From NCBI GenBank assembly GCA_026874595.1, contig CM049317.1, forward strand, positions 59,078,118 to 59,142,117: a stretch of 64,000 nt of DNA, in the 5' to 3' direction. The DNA comes from Sipunculus nudus (lineage: Eukaryota > Annelida > Sipuncula > Golfingiida > Sipunculidae). Below, one piece after another: positions 1 to 11,391 of the stretch (position 1 is the first letter of the stretch; every line of letters begins with the position of its first letter). The notes under the pieces are model-generated. The model saw only the letters and a list, made by a program, of their open reading frames with translations. It was not told where the DNA came from and did no database searches. A program made the translations under genes and the position numbers.

Positions 1-1
1 C

Positions 2-823
2 GTGTTTTTTCCAAATATTAATATGAACCAAACACAGGATAGTGTGCAAACCACCTCAAATAATGTAACTTCTTCCCTGTTTGGCCCAAGAGTCGGCCGA
101 AATAACAGGAATCATGCGTTAGCCGTCCAAAATAATGGTATTGGAGCAGGTGCCACTTCAAGTAACGGGAATCAAACTGGTGAAGGAGGCATAAATAAGA
201 ATCAAACACCTTCAGGACAAAGTGCTGGGAGTGTATTAGATCATCATGGGTGTGCTTCTGTAGCAGCTACGTTAGAAGGAATATTTTCTGGGGCGCGAAA
301 TACTCAACCTAATCAGTCAAGGCAACCACCAAAGACGCCCCCGAAGCCTAAGGGACCACAGGCGCAGAGGATCGAAAGGAGCAAAACGCAGGTCGAACTG
401 AGACCAAACGCCAACTTAGCAGACGAACATCCCTCAGGGTCAAGGACGCTTCCAGCCAATAGCAGAGCCGCCCGCCTGAGTACCATAAAACACGCCATTA
501 AGACGACCCTTCATGACGCAATGGGAGAATATGTAGAACCCAGAGACGGCGGTCACCGTGGTAACAACGTTGACCAGGATGACAACTTGATTGAAGGTAT
601 TGGTGTAGGAACCTTGAGAGAACTACTTTCCGAAGAGTTAAAGCGCTACACACTGGCAGAGCGCTCTCCTGATTGTCGAAACAGTTTTGGTGACAGTGAA
701 AACCTTTATGAAACCATTGACGATTTTTACTTTGGGCTGCCGGCAGGGGGCAGTATTCCAAGTCAGCCCCCGCCGCCGCCACCAGTACCTCCTTCTGCAA
801 GGACGAACCCAAACAGGGTCTAA
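2..823 (+). CDS. 3'-terminal coding exon, unrecognised polyproline-ended protein (partial)
   Basis: The reading frame is open from the window edge to a TAA at 821-823, so this is the last coding part of a gene that starts upstream. The 273 visible residues are mostly low complexity. The first ~100 are rich in Asn, Gln, Ser and Gly. A Pro/Lys stretch (PPKTPPKPKGP, about residues 109-119) follows and resembles an SH3-type ligand. An amphipathic segment (about 203-220, TLRELLSEELKRY) leads to a Tyr-containing acidic patch (ENLYETIDDFYF) and then a PPPPPPVPP run near the C-terminus, of the kind bound by EVH1 or profilin. This is inference from motifs only; no domain or family is recognised. It could be the cytoplasmic tail of a receptor or a scaffold. 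The true start of the exon cannot be set, and no ATG needs to be assumed. Confidence 0.6.
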   Translation: MFFPNINMNQTQDSVQTTSNNVTSSLFGPRVGRNNRNHALAVQNNGIGAGATSSNGNQTGEGGINKNQTPSGQSAGSVLDHHGCASVAATLEGIFSGARNTQPNQSRQPPKTPPKPKGPQAQRIERSKTQVELRPNANLADEHPSGSRTLPANSRAARLSTIKHAIKTTLHDAMGEYVEPRDGGHRGNNVDQDDNLIEGIGVGTLRELLSEELKRYTLAERSPDCRNSFGDSENLYETIDDFYFGLPAGGSIPSQPPPPPPVPPSARTNPNRV

Positions 824-1599
824 CCGTAAAAGGTTTGTTTAATATTGGTATTCTGACATTAAACGGACAGGCCTGTAACTCGGAAATGCAAATTACGTAA
901 AATGTATATTTGCTTATTGCTTTCCAAGTACTTGTATGGTTGGTCAGTTGATCAGTATTATGATGAAGTGATCAAAATGCATTTGTGTTACCTATTCATA
1001 TGTATTTTATAGTTGTAAATTGTGTCATAACATGTTTATCAGGAAAGATATCCAACCACCATGTCACTGAAAACTTTTGACGGATAATCCATTTGATTTC
1101 AAATCGTCATAATCATATTCACATATAACATCATGTATCCACGTTGGCCCTAGTGGGTTCTTTTTTCTCGGATGTCGCGCGTCAACGTCCTTTGCTGCTA
1201 TTCTTCCGCAACAATTTGGGAAAGCCAACCCAGCTGGTTCCCCTTAAACTCTGCGGGTGTTCTCCGTGTCGTCCGTGGTCGGTCTCACCATAGTACCAAC
1301 AAAAGGACGCCTCTGCTGTTGCGGGTTTGTTGGAGTCAAAGTCTGACCTCCCACAATGCACCGGGGCTTCTAATTACCCCAGGAAAAAATGTAGTAGAAA
1401 GGACAATGTGGTCCGTTCAAGTGTGTTGGATAATAATTGTTTCAAGGCACAAAAACATGGGTGTTTTTGTGGTAAGGACTTCATGGAATAAGTAGTATGT
1501 CGTATGCATGCGCATGTGGAATATAAGCAGAAAATATTATCCTTGAAATGTTAAAAATTGATTTGTTTTGATCTTAAAGTTCGACAGTTGTTAAGTATG

Positions 1600-1607
<8 letters not shown>

Positions 1608-1661
<54 letters not shown>
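1608..1661. repeat. (AT)n microsatellite
   Basis: About 54 bp of uninterrupted AT dinucleotides lie in the 3' flank of the first gene. Confidence 0.95.
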
Positions 1662-1663
<2 letters not shown>

Positions 1664-1987
1664 TGGAAAGGGTATACACAGAAAAGTGGTTCACTGCCAG
1701 TGGGATTATATATAAATATATGCATGTATCTCATTTTTTTTAATTTTAAGGATATAACATAAACCATAAAATCCGATTACTTAAAGTGCGAATGTCCTAA
1801 TCATTAAGAAAATATTTGTCTACTGAATCACACTTATATATGTAAATTGGTAACCAGAACCATTGTATTGAACAAAGATATTATACACATGGTTGATTTT
1901 TGTTTGTACAACCCTTTTTTCTTTGTGATATATTGGTGTACAGATGTTGTTGATATCAAAGATATAGTACCCTGTTTTCAGAAGAAT

Positions 1988-1993
1988 AATAAA
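1988..1993 (+). terminator. Candidate poly(A) signal for the 2-823 gene
   Basis: AATAAA lies about 1.2 kb after the stop codon, beyond an (AT)n tract. It is the first perfect AATAAA hexamer I find downstream. An ATTAAA at 858-863 is a closer but weaker alternative. Confidence 0.3.
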
Positions 1994-2083
1994 TAACGTT
2001 TATTCACGAAGTACTGAATTTGTTTCCCTTGTTAACCAACCTGGTTAAATATAGAAACTTTGCCGTGTGTTTATGTGTTTGTG

Positions 2084-2088
<5 letters not shown>

Positions 2089-2136
<48 letters not shown>
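2089..2136. repeat. (GA)n microsatellite
   Basis: About 24 GA units follow a GT-rich stretch. Open frames through it (Arg-Glu repeats) are artefacts. Confidence 0.95.
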
Positions 2137-2139
<3 letters not shown>

Positions 2140-2501
2140 AAGAAAGAATAATTGTAGTAAACCAAGCTACAAATCCATGCTTGAACTTACGTGAAGCTCA
2201 CGATTTTAGCAGATTCAGCAAAAACATACAAAATATACCATATTTTATATCTAAATGCTTATCGACAATCAAATGTGCATGGTTCACAAATGTGTGATAG
2301 CATAACCAATACATCACCCTTTGTTGCAAACGAATTATCAATACCAGGTCACTGTTCGCTGCTTAAGGATTAAAGTAACATCCTAAATCTCGGCTACCTG
2401 TGTTCACAAAAAAATCACATTGAAAAAAAGCAGAGGCGTTTATCCTGAGGCAAATGGAGAGAGAGAGAGAGAGAGGGATAGGAAATTAGTGTGAAATCAG
2501 G

Positions 2502-2622
2502 CAGAAGCGGATCCAGAGGAGGGGTCCGGACCCCCCCCCCCCCTTCCGGATGTGGGAAATTTTTTTTAGGTATAAGTCCTGGACTGGACCTCTCCTTTTC
2601 CGAATTCCTGAATCCGCACCTA
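2502..2622. mobile_element. hAT-like MITE with a C-homopolymer core
   Basis: The left end reads CAGAAGCGGATCCAG and the right end is its imperfect complement (CTGAATCCGCACCTA), enclosing a run of about 14 C. The same end motif recurs at 18065, 29772, 33775, 39738, 41779 and 57958. No clear target duplication is left, so the limits are approximate. Confidence 0.45.
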
Positions 2623-3263
2623 CAATGAAAGAAGAGTATGTTAATATATATCCCGTGCTAATGAGTCACACGAAGGCAAAGGGTAAAAAAAAAGGAGACT
2701 ACAAGAATACATGAGCGCTTTGTACCAATATACGCTTAATAATATACTAGTATAAGCTTGAGATCAATTCAAAAGCAAAAAAAGCAAACCTAAGATAGTG
2801 TTATGTGCTCGTTTGGTAAACAACAATCGTACTACCAAGAAAGTATCCTTCCCCCTCGAATATACAATTATTTCTGCCCAATCACGATATCCCCCCCCCC
2901 CCCCCCCCCCCCCCCCCACCTCCTTTGCACAACTACAGCCAGCACAGGTGAGTCATCCACACTGAAGATTAATACGTCACTGTACACGTGAATAGGAAAG
3001 GTCAGCGGGGGACACTTCTTCATGCCTGGGTGGGCACAAATACAAACATTCGTCGACAGGTGGTTGGAGCACTGCATGTTGGTATACACAGGTGAATTTG
3101 AGTTCAGTACGATGTGTGGAGCAGCCATGTCTGCCTGTCCTGCGCTGATAACATAAGCCTGTTATGTCCTTTAAATTAAACCTCCACCAGGTGGCGGGGC
3201 ATCATGTTTTTCTTTCTTTGGTTAGTTGGTCTGATATAGCAACATTACGCAAGAAATGTTACC

Positions 3264-3535
3264 CTCCTGGCGGAGGGTATGCGCTCATTGCTGTTTTCGT
3301 GTGTGTTCGTGTTTGTTAACACCAGAACTCACACAGTCATGAACGGAAATCCATGAAATTTTCAGGCCAACTTGGGGAAAATGCCAATGATGAATTGATA
3401 AGATTTCGGTGTGGATCCGGATCATGACCCGGATGCAGGGAGGACTTCCAGAAATATTCACAAATGTGCAGTCACATTTACCCTATTGAAAATTGGAATA
3501 TGGGCCGAATAGGTTAATGCAAAGGCTTGTTGAAG
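3264..3535 (+). repeat. Dispersed ~300 bp repeat, copy 1 of 6
   Basis: It opens with a CTGGCGGAGG motif and a GTGTGTTCGTGTTTGTTAAC stretch. It then has CATGAACGGAAATCC, an ATTTTCAGG block, GGTGTGGATCCGG and TTCACAAATGTGCAGTCAC. The same ordered blocks occur at 7290, 15632, 44543, 50294 and 56728. There is no coding capacity, and it is probably a non-autonomous element. Confidence 0.65.
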
Positions 3536-5038
3536 AGCATGTGCACCTATGAACCTGGGAATATTAACGAATTAGTGACTGAAAACAGACTGGGGGGTAC
3601 CCCACATTAAGGAACGCCTATATTGGGGAGGCCTGAATGCATAGTCCTAGTTCATAAATGGATTTTGATGAAATGTTTATAGTAACACAGATTTTTTAGG
3701 CAACCATAAAATATAATCACCATAATGTATATACATACTCAGTTCAAAGCAGTATAATCCATCAGGGCAAAGGGTGATTTATTTGTCCCGGCTCAGGCCT
3801 TTCATTGGTATTCAGGGCCGTTTCTAGCTCACCTGTGAGGTAACCGGTACATTGTACAGGACACAGGAAAGTTTAAATTGGTCTCGGCGGAGGTGTCCAT
3901 GTAGTATCTTACTGCACATCAAGTCAATATTTATGTGTTTCCCACGAGAATAACATGACAGTTATATGCTAATATGTACACTGTATGGTAATATAATGCA
4001 CTCCAACAAGATATTGTTTGCCTGATCTGGGGACTACGTGTGTTGTAATTTTCAAGTACCATTACGTGTTCCAAAAAGTTATCACGAAGTCTCAAATAAC
4101 CCGTTATACACTGCAGTGTTTAATAAATTGTGCATCTTCAAATGGGACTGAGTAGCAGGAAAAAATAAGAGTTTTGGAGGGGCATCTTTTCTTTTAAATA
4201 ACCCCCCGCCCCCTACTATATATGATGGTGATGTTATTGTCTGGGATGTTACGACGGTGAATATAAGTCAATCAAACAGAGTGAAAAATGTAAAAAACAT
4301 AGCACGGTACCAACAGATGGTAAATATTAATATTATTTTGTAATTTAGTACCCTCAAAATATTTATTATATCCATGAAAGATGCTTGGATTGTGGAGAAC
4401 AAGGGAGAAGATACCCTATCCGACAAAGTGAATATGGCTCGCTATATGTAAATATATGTAAATATATGTAAACATACGCTAATGTGTGTTGAAATAAGAA
4501 GAAATTGGCCATCTCTTTCTTACTCTGCTGTCTGTAACCGTAGAGGATAACCGGCGGATCGTTCTACGTACTGTGAGGTAAGATGACATAGAACGATCGC
4601 ACCGTCATATTAAAGGGACAAAATCAAGAGCTTTAATTATGGCTATTCTTTCACACTATCAGTTCAGTTTTGCTTTATACAAATGTTTCCCAGCAAAACC
4701 ATCCCAGCAGACGGTCTCATTTCCCCGCATATGGCTATTTAACACCATGTTTTGGTTCTGCTTTTTGGTAAACACAGTCTGTTAACCATAACAAGGCCGC
4801 TTGAACGGAGGTCCGATTAAGAGAGGCATTACGTTGTGTTTCAGCCAGCAGAAACATGTATTACATATTTTGGGCCAAGTCAGACCGGGCATCTCTTGAT
4901 TGAAACGTTTTTTGGCTCAGCGATGGACAAGGCCCCACGCGCTTTGTTTATGTTGACACCTTTCATCGCGCCGGTTCACTGTTTTTAACAGTTGTTTACA
5001 GGAGAAAGCAAACGGTTTCAGGGCAATATTTTGGCAGG

Positions 5039-5040
5039 TA

Positions 5041-5117
<77 letters not shown>
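5039..5117. repeat. (AT)n microsatellite
   Basis: About 79 bp of AT dinucleotides with one ACAT interruption directly abut the 183 bp satellite array. Confidence 0.95.
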
Positions 5118-5120
<3 letters not shown>

Positions 5121-5135
5121 AAAGGGAGGAAGCTA

Positions 5136-5862
5136 TTTTTCGTGTTAACTCAACATGCTTTATAGGTGATTGGGCCCCTTTAATGTGGACCACAGGTACT
5201 TGAATCCTTATACTCCCTCAATGTTTGTCAAAGATAAATAAATGACAAGATATCCACTAGTCATATGACGTATGTATGGTTTTAGTATATATTAACTATT
5301 GAAAGGCTATTGTGGTACTTTTTCGTGTTAACTCAACATGCTTTATAGGTGATTGGGCCCCTTTAATGTGAACCACAGGTACTTGAATCCTTATACTCCC
5401 TCAATGTTTGTCAAAGATAAATAAATGACAAGATATCCACTAGTCATATGACGTATGTATGGTTTTAGTATATATTAACTATTGAAAGGCTATTGTGGTA
5501 CTTTTTCGTGTTAACTCAACATGCTTTATAGGTGATTGGGCCCCTTTAATGTGGACCACAGGTACTTGAATCCTTATACTCCCTCAATGTTTGTCAAAGA
5601 TAAATAAATGACAAGATATCCACTAGTCATATGACGTATGTATGGTTTTAGTATATATTAACTATTGAAAGGCTATTGTGGTACTTTTTCGTGTTAACTC
5701 AACATGCTTTATAGGTGATTGGGCCCCTTTAATGTGGACCACAGGTACTTGAATCCTTATACTCCCTCAATGTTTGTCAAAGATAAATAAATGACAAGAT
5801 ATCCACTAGTCATATGACGTATGTATGGTTTTAGTATATATTAACTATTGAAAGGCTATTGT
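5136..5862. repeat. Tandem satellite, 4 x 183 bp
   Basis: The CGTGTTAACTCAACATGC block recurs at 5141, 5324, 5507 and 5690, an exact 183 bp period. The four units are nearly identical. I see one substitution, in unit 2, where a GTGGACC became GTGAACC. Each unit contains AATAAATGAC and GTCATATGACG. The near identity implies very recent amplification or ongoing homogenisation. No protein is encoded. Confidence 0.95.
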
Positions 5863-7289
5863 AAGTTGACATAAGGTTGAATTGCTGTAGTAATATGACC
5901 ACAATGGGCTTCATATTTAAGGATTTCTTATTCAGGAGGTTCTTTTGTTCCTAGATCATTAACAAACACAATTTTATCATATTAATAAAATGTGGTTAGT
6001 TTGGTTTAAAATAAGTTTGGAATAAATATATTGCTTATTTATTTTCAAATTATCTTTAGGCATGTTATTTTCACTGGCCTGTGCAATTAAATTTATCATA
6101 TCACTTGTCACGGCTGTGGGATGTTGTTATCTGTCAATATTAAAATAGTTAAGCCAGTCTTCACTCTGCTATTTTCTTAACACAAGAGCGACGTCTCGTG
6201 CCAGATTGTGAAACTTCACAGCTGCTCTCTCCTGAACAGATGTTCCCATCACTGTTGATATTTGTTGAGACTCAACGAGGCATAATTCAGCAGATTTCCA
6301 CACGAGTCAGTCTTTTGTAATTATGATACCCCCCACATATGTTGCGAGTTATTGTAGTTTTCAATAGGTTGGTTGGTTTGTTTTCTAGAATCTTTACTTT
6401 AAACGAGTGACCCAGGGGTCATGACGCTCAGCTAAGTAGGTTGACATTCACAACAGGAATTTTATCATCTGTCTGAATGCAACATTTTGTTAGTGGTATC
6501 CCAATTCAACTGAAGCATAGCTCAGACGATATGGGTAACAGAGATCTAATTTCTGGTTTCCAAGAAGAATTTTCATGGACCTCTCAGGATGTCAAGTTAG
6601 AAGAGTCTAGGTGCAATGGTAACGAATTGTGCCCTGTTAACAGAAGAACGCATCTTTGAAGGTCTCAACAATAGGGGAAAAATGCGTAAAAACAAAAAAA
6701 AATCATGGTGATGAATGCATGAGTTCTTCAGAACCTGGAGGTTTTGTATTAATTTTTTTTTATTATATTGAACGGTACTTACAAACCCTATAGCTCGAAG
6801 GATATGGGTAACAGAGACCTAATTTCAGGTTTCCCAGGAGATATTTTCATGGACCTCTCTGAATGTTAAATTAGAAGATTTAACAGCGGTTACGAAATGT
6901 GCCTGGTTAACGGATGGACAGACGGACGGAGAGACGCCGGACAAAGAGTGGTCGCGATAGCTCAGATGACTTTCAGTCAGCTGAGCAAAAAATGATAAAT
7001 TTAGTGGGGGGGGGGGGGGGGGGGGGGGGTAGAGAAACACACAAGAAACAACCCACATAATTTTTTAGGTAATTTGTGGATCAACATGTTTACTTGTGAA
7101 GGATTCTCTACCATTTCTATATTACGGCCGAGGACCACGGCAATTCACTGGTATTAGGGCCGCCTTTGTTCTAACGCTCATATACCCGGATTTGACAGTG
7201 AAGTTAATGATCAGTGACACACTGGGACGAGCACAGCAAAGTGTGATGAGAAGCATAGCGAAAATACATATGTGATAACTAGAAATGTG

Positions 7290-7605
7290 CACTCTAAGAT
7301 ATGCAAGCCTTCGCCATGTGGGAGGGGGGGCATTGAGGGATGCTCGATCCCCAACCTGTGGCTGCATTTACTTATTCTGACCATATTCCTGGGATCATTC
7401 GTGCATAAGTGACATTACATTTTTTAATATCCCGAATCTCGGGTCGGATCCACACCAAAATCTACTATTCTCTTCATTGACCCATTCCCGAAATGCCCTG
7501 AAAATTTCCTGAGAATCCGTTCATGGTTGTGCGAGTTGTGTTGTAAACAACACTCACACATACACACACACACACAAGGAAATAGACGCCTACCCCCCTG
7601 CGGAG
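7290..7605 (-). repeat. Dispersed ~300 bp repeat, copy 2 of 6
   Basis: This is the reverse orientation of the copy at 3264. Read on the minus strand it shows the GTGTGTGTGT stretch, the CATGAACGGATTC block, GGTGTGGATCCGACC and a GTCACTTATGCACGAATG block. The minus-strand open frames here are fortuitous. Confidence 0.65.
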
Positions 7606-9206
7606 TCAATCAAAAGCAGAGTAAGAGTGAATACATCGTATTCTTTAATCTATGCCACACAAAGAAAAACGCGTTCTCCTGAACAGGAACCACAAGTGTA
7701 TCCACACCTCATATCAGTTTTCTTTAATTAACGTTAACAATTAATAATACACAGTATAGATGACTGAGAATATAAAGTGTGTTTTATATAGAAGATTTCA
7801 AGGTTCAAGGATATGTGACGTTAAACATTTAAATGAGGATACTGAAAGACCTCATAAATATTTATTGGGTCACATTTCGATTCTTCCATTTGTTTTTGCT
7901 CTGTTTCAGTTTACACAGAACCTTAAGCCGCATTCATATGTAATTGACTTATGTATACTGTGTCATGTGGACAGAATTGCTAATAAAAGAACAAATAATC
8001 CTGGAGTAAACTGAGTAAAATTATAATTGCAGGACCCAAGGAAGTGATGCAAAAGTACATGCGCATGTATGTAATTTTAATTGTTAAGTTAATTGTGTCA
8101 TGTGAACAGATAACTTGCATATATGAGCAAATTGAAGTAATATATTAAAAAAAAAGGGTTTTGGTCATTTGTATGGGAAGGGTTCATTTTATACGATTCT
8201 GTTTGATGACTTTCATTTATTTCATCTCACAATAGTCTTTAAAGCGGGTTCAGCTTACCAACAGCGAAGTTGCTGTCATCATTTTATTTGAATCCTTAGA
8301 TTAAAACTTGTCACTTGTTAATTTGTGAATCTTTAACATAAAGGCCAAGGCGAAATAGCAGACTGTTCAAACGCATAGGAGGTTAATACCTAAAAGCAGG
8401 CATTTCAAATTAACAAAATATTCAACATTGTTTGAAATTCATGTTCGAAGCCATATCGTATACGAATTTTGTAGATTAGCAAGTGAAACCTGATTAAATT
8501 CAATAAGTTCATCACTTGAAATAGAATCAATCTTGCTTTTATAGTATAATCATACAGAAAATGCACATATGAGTTTAGGGCCCTTTGGACCCTGTTTATT
8601 TCATATCGTGTTATTAAATTCAACACCTTTCCTTCATGAAATAGAATAATTCTTAATTCTTGCTGTTATGGTATCATTATTCAGAAAATGCCCACGTGAG
8701 CTTTGGGTCCGTATTCACTTCATAATGTGTGTTTTAAAGTCAATTTGCATACAGCAGAACATTAATGACATGTGACGTGTTCACAAAGTGAATATACTCA
8801 AAGAAGAATTTTACTCACAGGCGTAAACGTATATACTCCATGTGCAAAAATAACCACATGAGTAAATGTCTAAATGTGACTTGGGATTTAGAATACCCAG
8901 AAAGTCACATAAGTTTTTCCAAACATTTAAATTTCATTAAATACATGATTTAATGTCGTGATTAAATATGATAAAGTATATGATATAATTAACCCGTGCG
9001 GGTACAAGATAAATCATGTATTTGGGTACTCAAGTTAACAGGTAAACTATTCTGTGATAATTTAAGCATAGTACAACACACCATGGTTTAGCTTCGATAA
9101 GATTAGGTCTGGATTGTTTTACAAATTTCTCCTGATTTGACAAATTGCGCCTCAGAAAAACACTGACAGGAGAAAAGGCGTTAGACTGGCCAAGTCGATG
9201 CAATTA

Positions 9207-9658
9207 TTAAAGGAGCCCAGTCACCTATCTGACCTTTATAAACTAAAGGTAATCCCTTGGAGCTTTTATAAAAATAGGCCAGAAAACGTGGATATCACCA
9301 CAGAAAAGCTACTTGTTTTGTTTATATCAACATGCTTAAAATATGTGGGGGCCCGCCAAAATAATCAAAAGAAATTCAACAAGGGCATATGTCAGCAATT
9401 CAGATAAACCTTAGCTTTTCTAATGGCGTTTTGCAACAAGTGACCTTAAATTCTACCTCCGCATATATGCAACCTACCACCTAAGGTTACACGTTTTTCC
9501 CGTTTTTCAATATTGCTGTGTTTACAAACATATTGTTTATAAACAAGTTGATACAACTTTTCACAACCAGCATAACACTCAGATCATTAATATTTTCACG
9601 GAGGAAGCCAGATATCATTCCAATTATTTTCAAAAGGCAGGAGAATGGGCACCTTTAA
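9207..9658 (+). mobile_element. TTAA-flanked MITE, copy 1 of 3
   Basis: A 452 bp non-coding segment is bounded by TTAA on both sides. Its ends are inverted relatives (TTAAAGGAGCCCAGTCACC against TTAAAGGTGCCCATTCTCC on the other strand). Related copies with the same limits lie at 25474-25952 and, inverted, at 49127-49582. TTAA targets suggest piggyBac-type mobilisation; this is inference, because no transposase is present. Confidence 0.7.
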
Positions 9659-10149
9659 GACCTAAACGCTATGTCTGACACAATACTCAAACTTGCTCTC
9701 ACTGTATTTCGACCCTTAGAACAGATACTGTCAACCCTTGACAAACTATATAACTAATTTATGGCAGCGTTTTGCATTCAGTGTTTGGAGTTGGCACTGA
9801 GTTACATCTATCGGTAAATGTACTCACGTTCTGATTTATGCATTTTAGAAGCAAACATAAATACTAAAGCCCTGACAGGGCTACCAAGGCGTTGAAATCA
9901 TGCTGAACAGAAAACTTTAGAGTCCACACCAGGGTATATTTCACGGAAATTCATAACTGCACAAACTACTAATTTATCGTTCCCCATCAGCGTGGCATTT
10001 ATCCTATGGGGCCCTACTGTATCAACGTGTTTAATGCCAGGAAACCACGGTTGCAAAAGACAGAGACCTTTTACTTTTAAGGTTGAACAATTTCCAGTTA
10101 ATCTCACGTCTGTATATATATTATGAATATAAGACTGATAATTAATATA

Positions 10150-10320
10150 CTGTAGAACCTCCGAATAACGAACACTGGCGGGACCGAACATTTTGCCAGC
10201 AATAGAGAAGTGCCCTTAATAGGGAGTTTATAGATTTTGGGACCAATATCCCAAGGACTGACCGTGAGTAAATAGAAGGTGCCCTCAGTACAGAGGTGCC
10301 CGTAAGAAGAGGTTCCACTG
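10150..10320. mobile_element. TA-flanked mini-element (Tc1/mariner/pogo-like MITE)
   Basis: A 171 bp segment has inverted ends (CTGTAGAACCTCC and, from the other side, CAGTGGAACCTC) and a TA dinucleotide immediately outside each end. The TA duplication and the CAGTGGAACC terminus are typical of Tc1/mariner-superfamily non-autonomous elements. Confidence 0.6.
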
Positions 10321-11391
10321 TAAGTACTACAGAAATACATCAGAACGGTTACAAACTCACAGCAGAGGCAATAATAAGGTACTAGTATATAGACGTGATA
10401 CGAGCCATCGATGAATTAAATTTTTCCCTCGATCATGGGCTCAAAAGGGGCTATTCTGTCTGTGACGGGAACAATACTTTTTTTTTTTTTAACTGCACAA
10501 ATCTAGAATTAAAACTTCTCAACCACTTATAGGGACCAATGGCACATTAAAATATATATCCGGTCTATACTAGTCTGATGCTAGTTTTAGGCTGTCATTC
10601 AGTTGACCTTTATACTTACATAAGGGAAACAAAAGCAGTTTCAGGACGGTGCTGTTAAGCTGGATTGGAAAGTATATAATACGTAGACTTGATGAATAAA
10701 AAACACATTAAAGTTGATCCTGCACGCGTGGATTCCACATTGCAAAGTGTAAAACAGCAATTAAACTATTCTACCACAGCTATTTTCAGGCGTTACTGCT
10801 GACTTGTACCCACATGTAGCAGTGTACTTAATATTTTACTTTTGATTTCACTTGGCAAGCAAAACTCCTCTCCCCCCCCCCCCCACCCCCCACCCCCCCG
10901 AGAGACCACATTCAATACTGATTATCAATGAATAATTAATCATATTCATTTCAATAAATCAAGAAAAGTTCTTGGAAAGCAAACATTTGCGTTATAAGAA
11001 GATTGCTTACGTCGCTGACGATGGTCACAGTGCATGTGAACAAAGAACATATGATTAGCTACACCTTTACTGCTATTTAGTACTTCTTCTATCTGCCTTA
11101 AGTGTATCTGATCTGATAGGTATACAGCTTACAGCTAGATACCCTTCATTGACCCCTTAGTAAGTACTTACCGTTTTAGAGACATATATTTTTGGGTCAC
11201 TGTTTACATAAATTCTACCCCTGTGATCTAATATGTAGAAATAATCATGAATAAACCCATTCGTTTTCGAGAAATCCCTTGAAGGAGTAGCTATTTTAAT
11301 TTAAAATAATTTACGTTGAACAACGCCATAACAAGATGATGCAAGTTTGGACAGGTACTGTGTTCCCCAAAGTTCACACAGAAGCCCACTG

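Larger units (their letters stand above)
824..5038. other. 3' flank without recognisable genes
   Basis: This stretch holds the probable 3' UTR, (AT)n at 1608-1661, (GA)n at 2089-2136, a small hAT-like element at 2502-2622, a C-homopolymer run at about 2890-2917 and one copy of a dispersed repeat at 3264-3535. A GC-richer patch at 1172-1495 has an open frame but no recognisable protein. I see nothing else between 3536 and 5038. Confidence 0.6.
5863..11391. other. Non-coding interval dominated by repeats
   Basis: It holds a duplicated segment (6519-6645 and 6792-6916, sharing a GATATGGGTAACAGAGA core), a G-homopolymer run at 7003-7029, dispersed repeat copy 2, a degenerate direct duplication (8513-8630 and 8633-8750), a short inverted pair (about 8938-8951 and 9013-9026), a TTAA-flanked MITE, a TA-flanked mini-element and a C-rich tract at 10871-10899. 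No gene is recognised. Confidence 0.6.

Noticed and set aside
1172-1495. 107-codon plus-strand frame in a GC-richer patch
   Set aside because: It has no recognisable domain or signal and lies in the probable 3' UTR. It looks like a chance frame.
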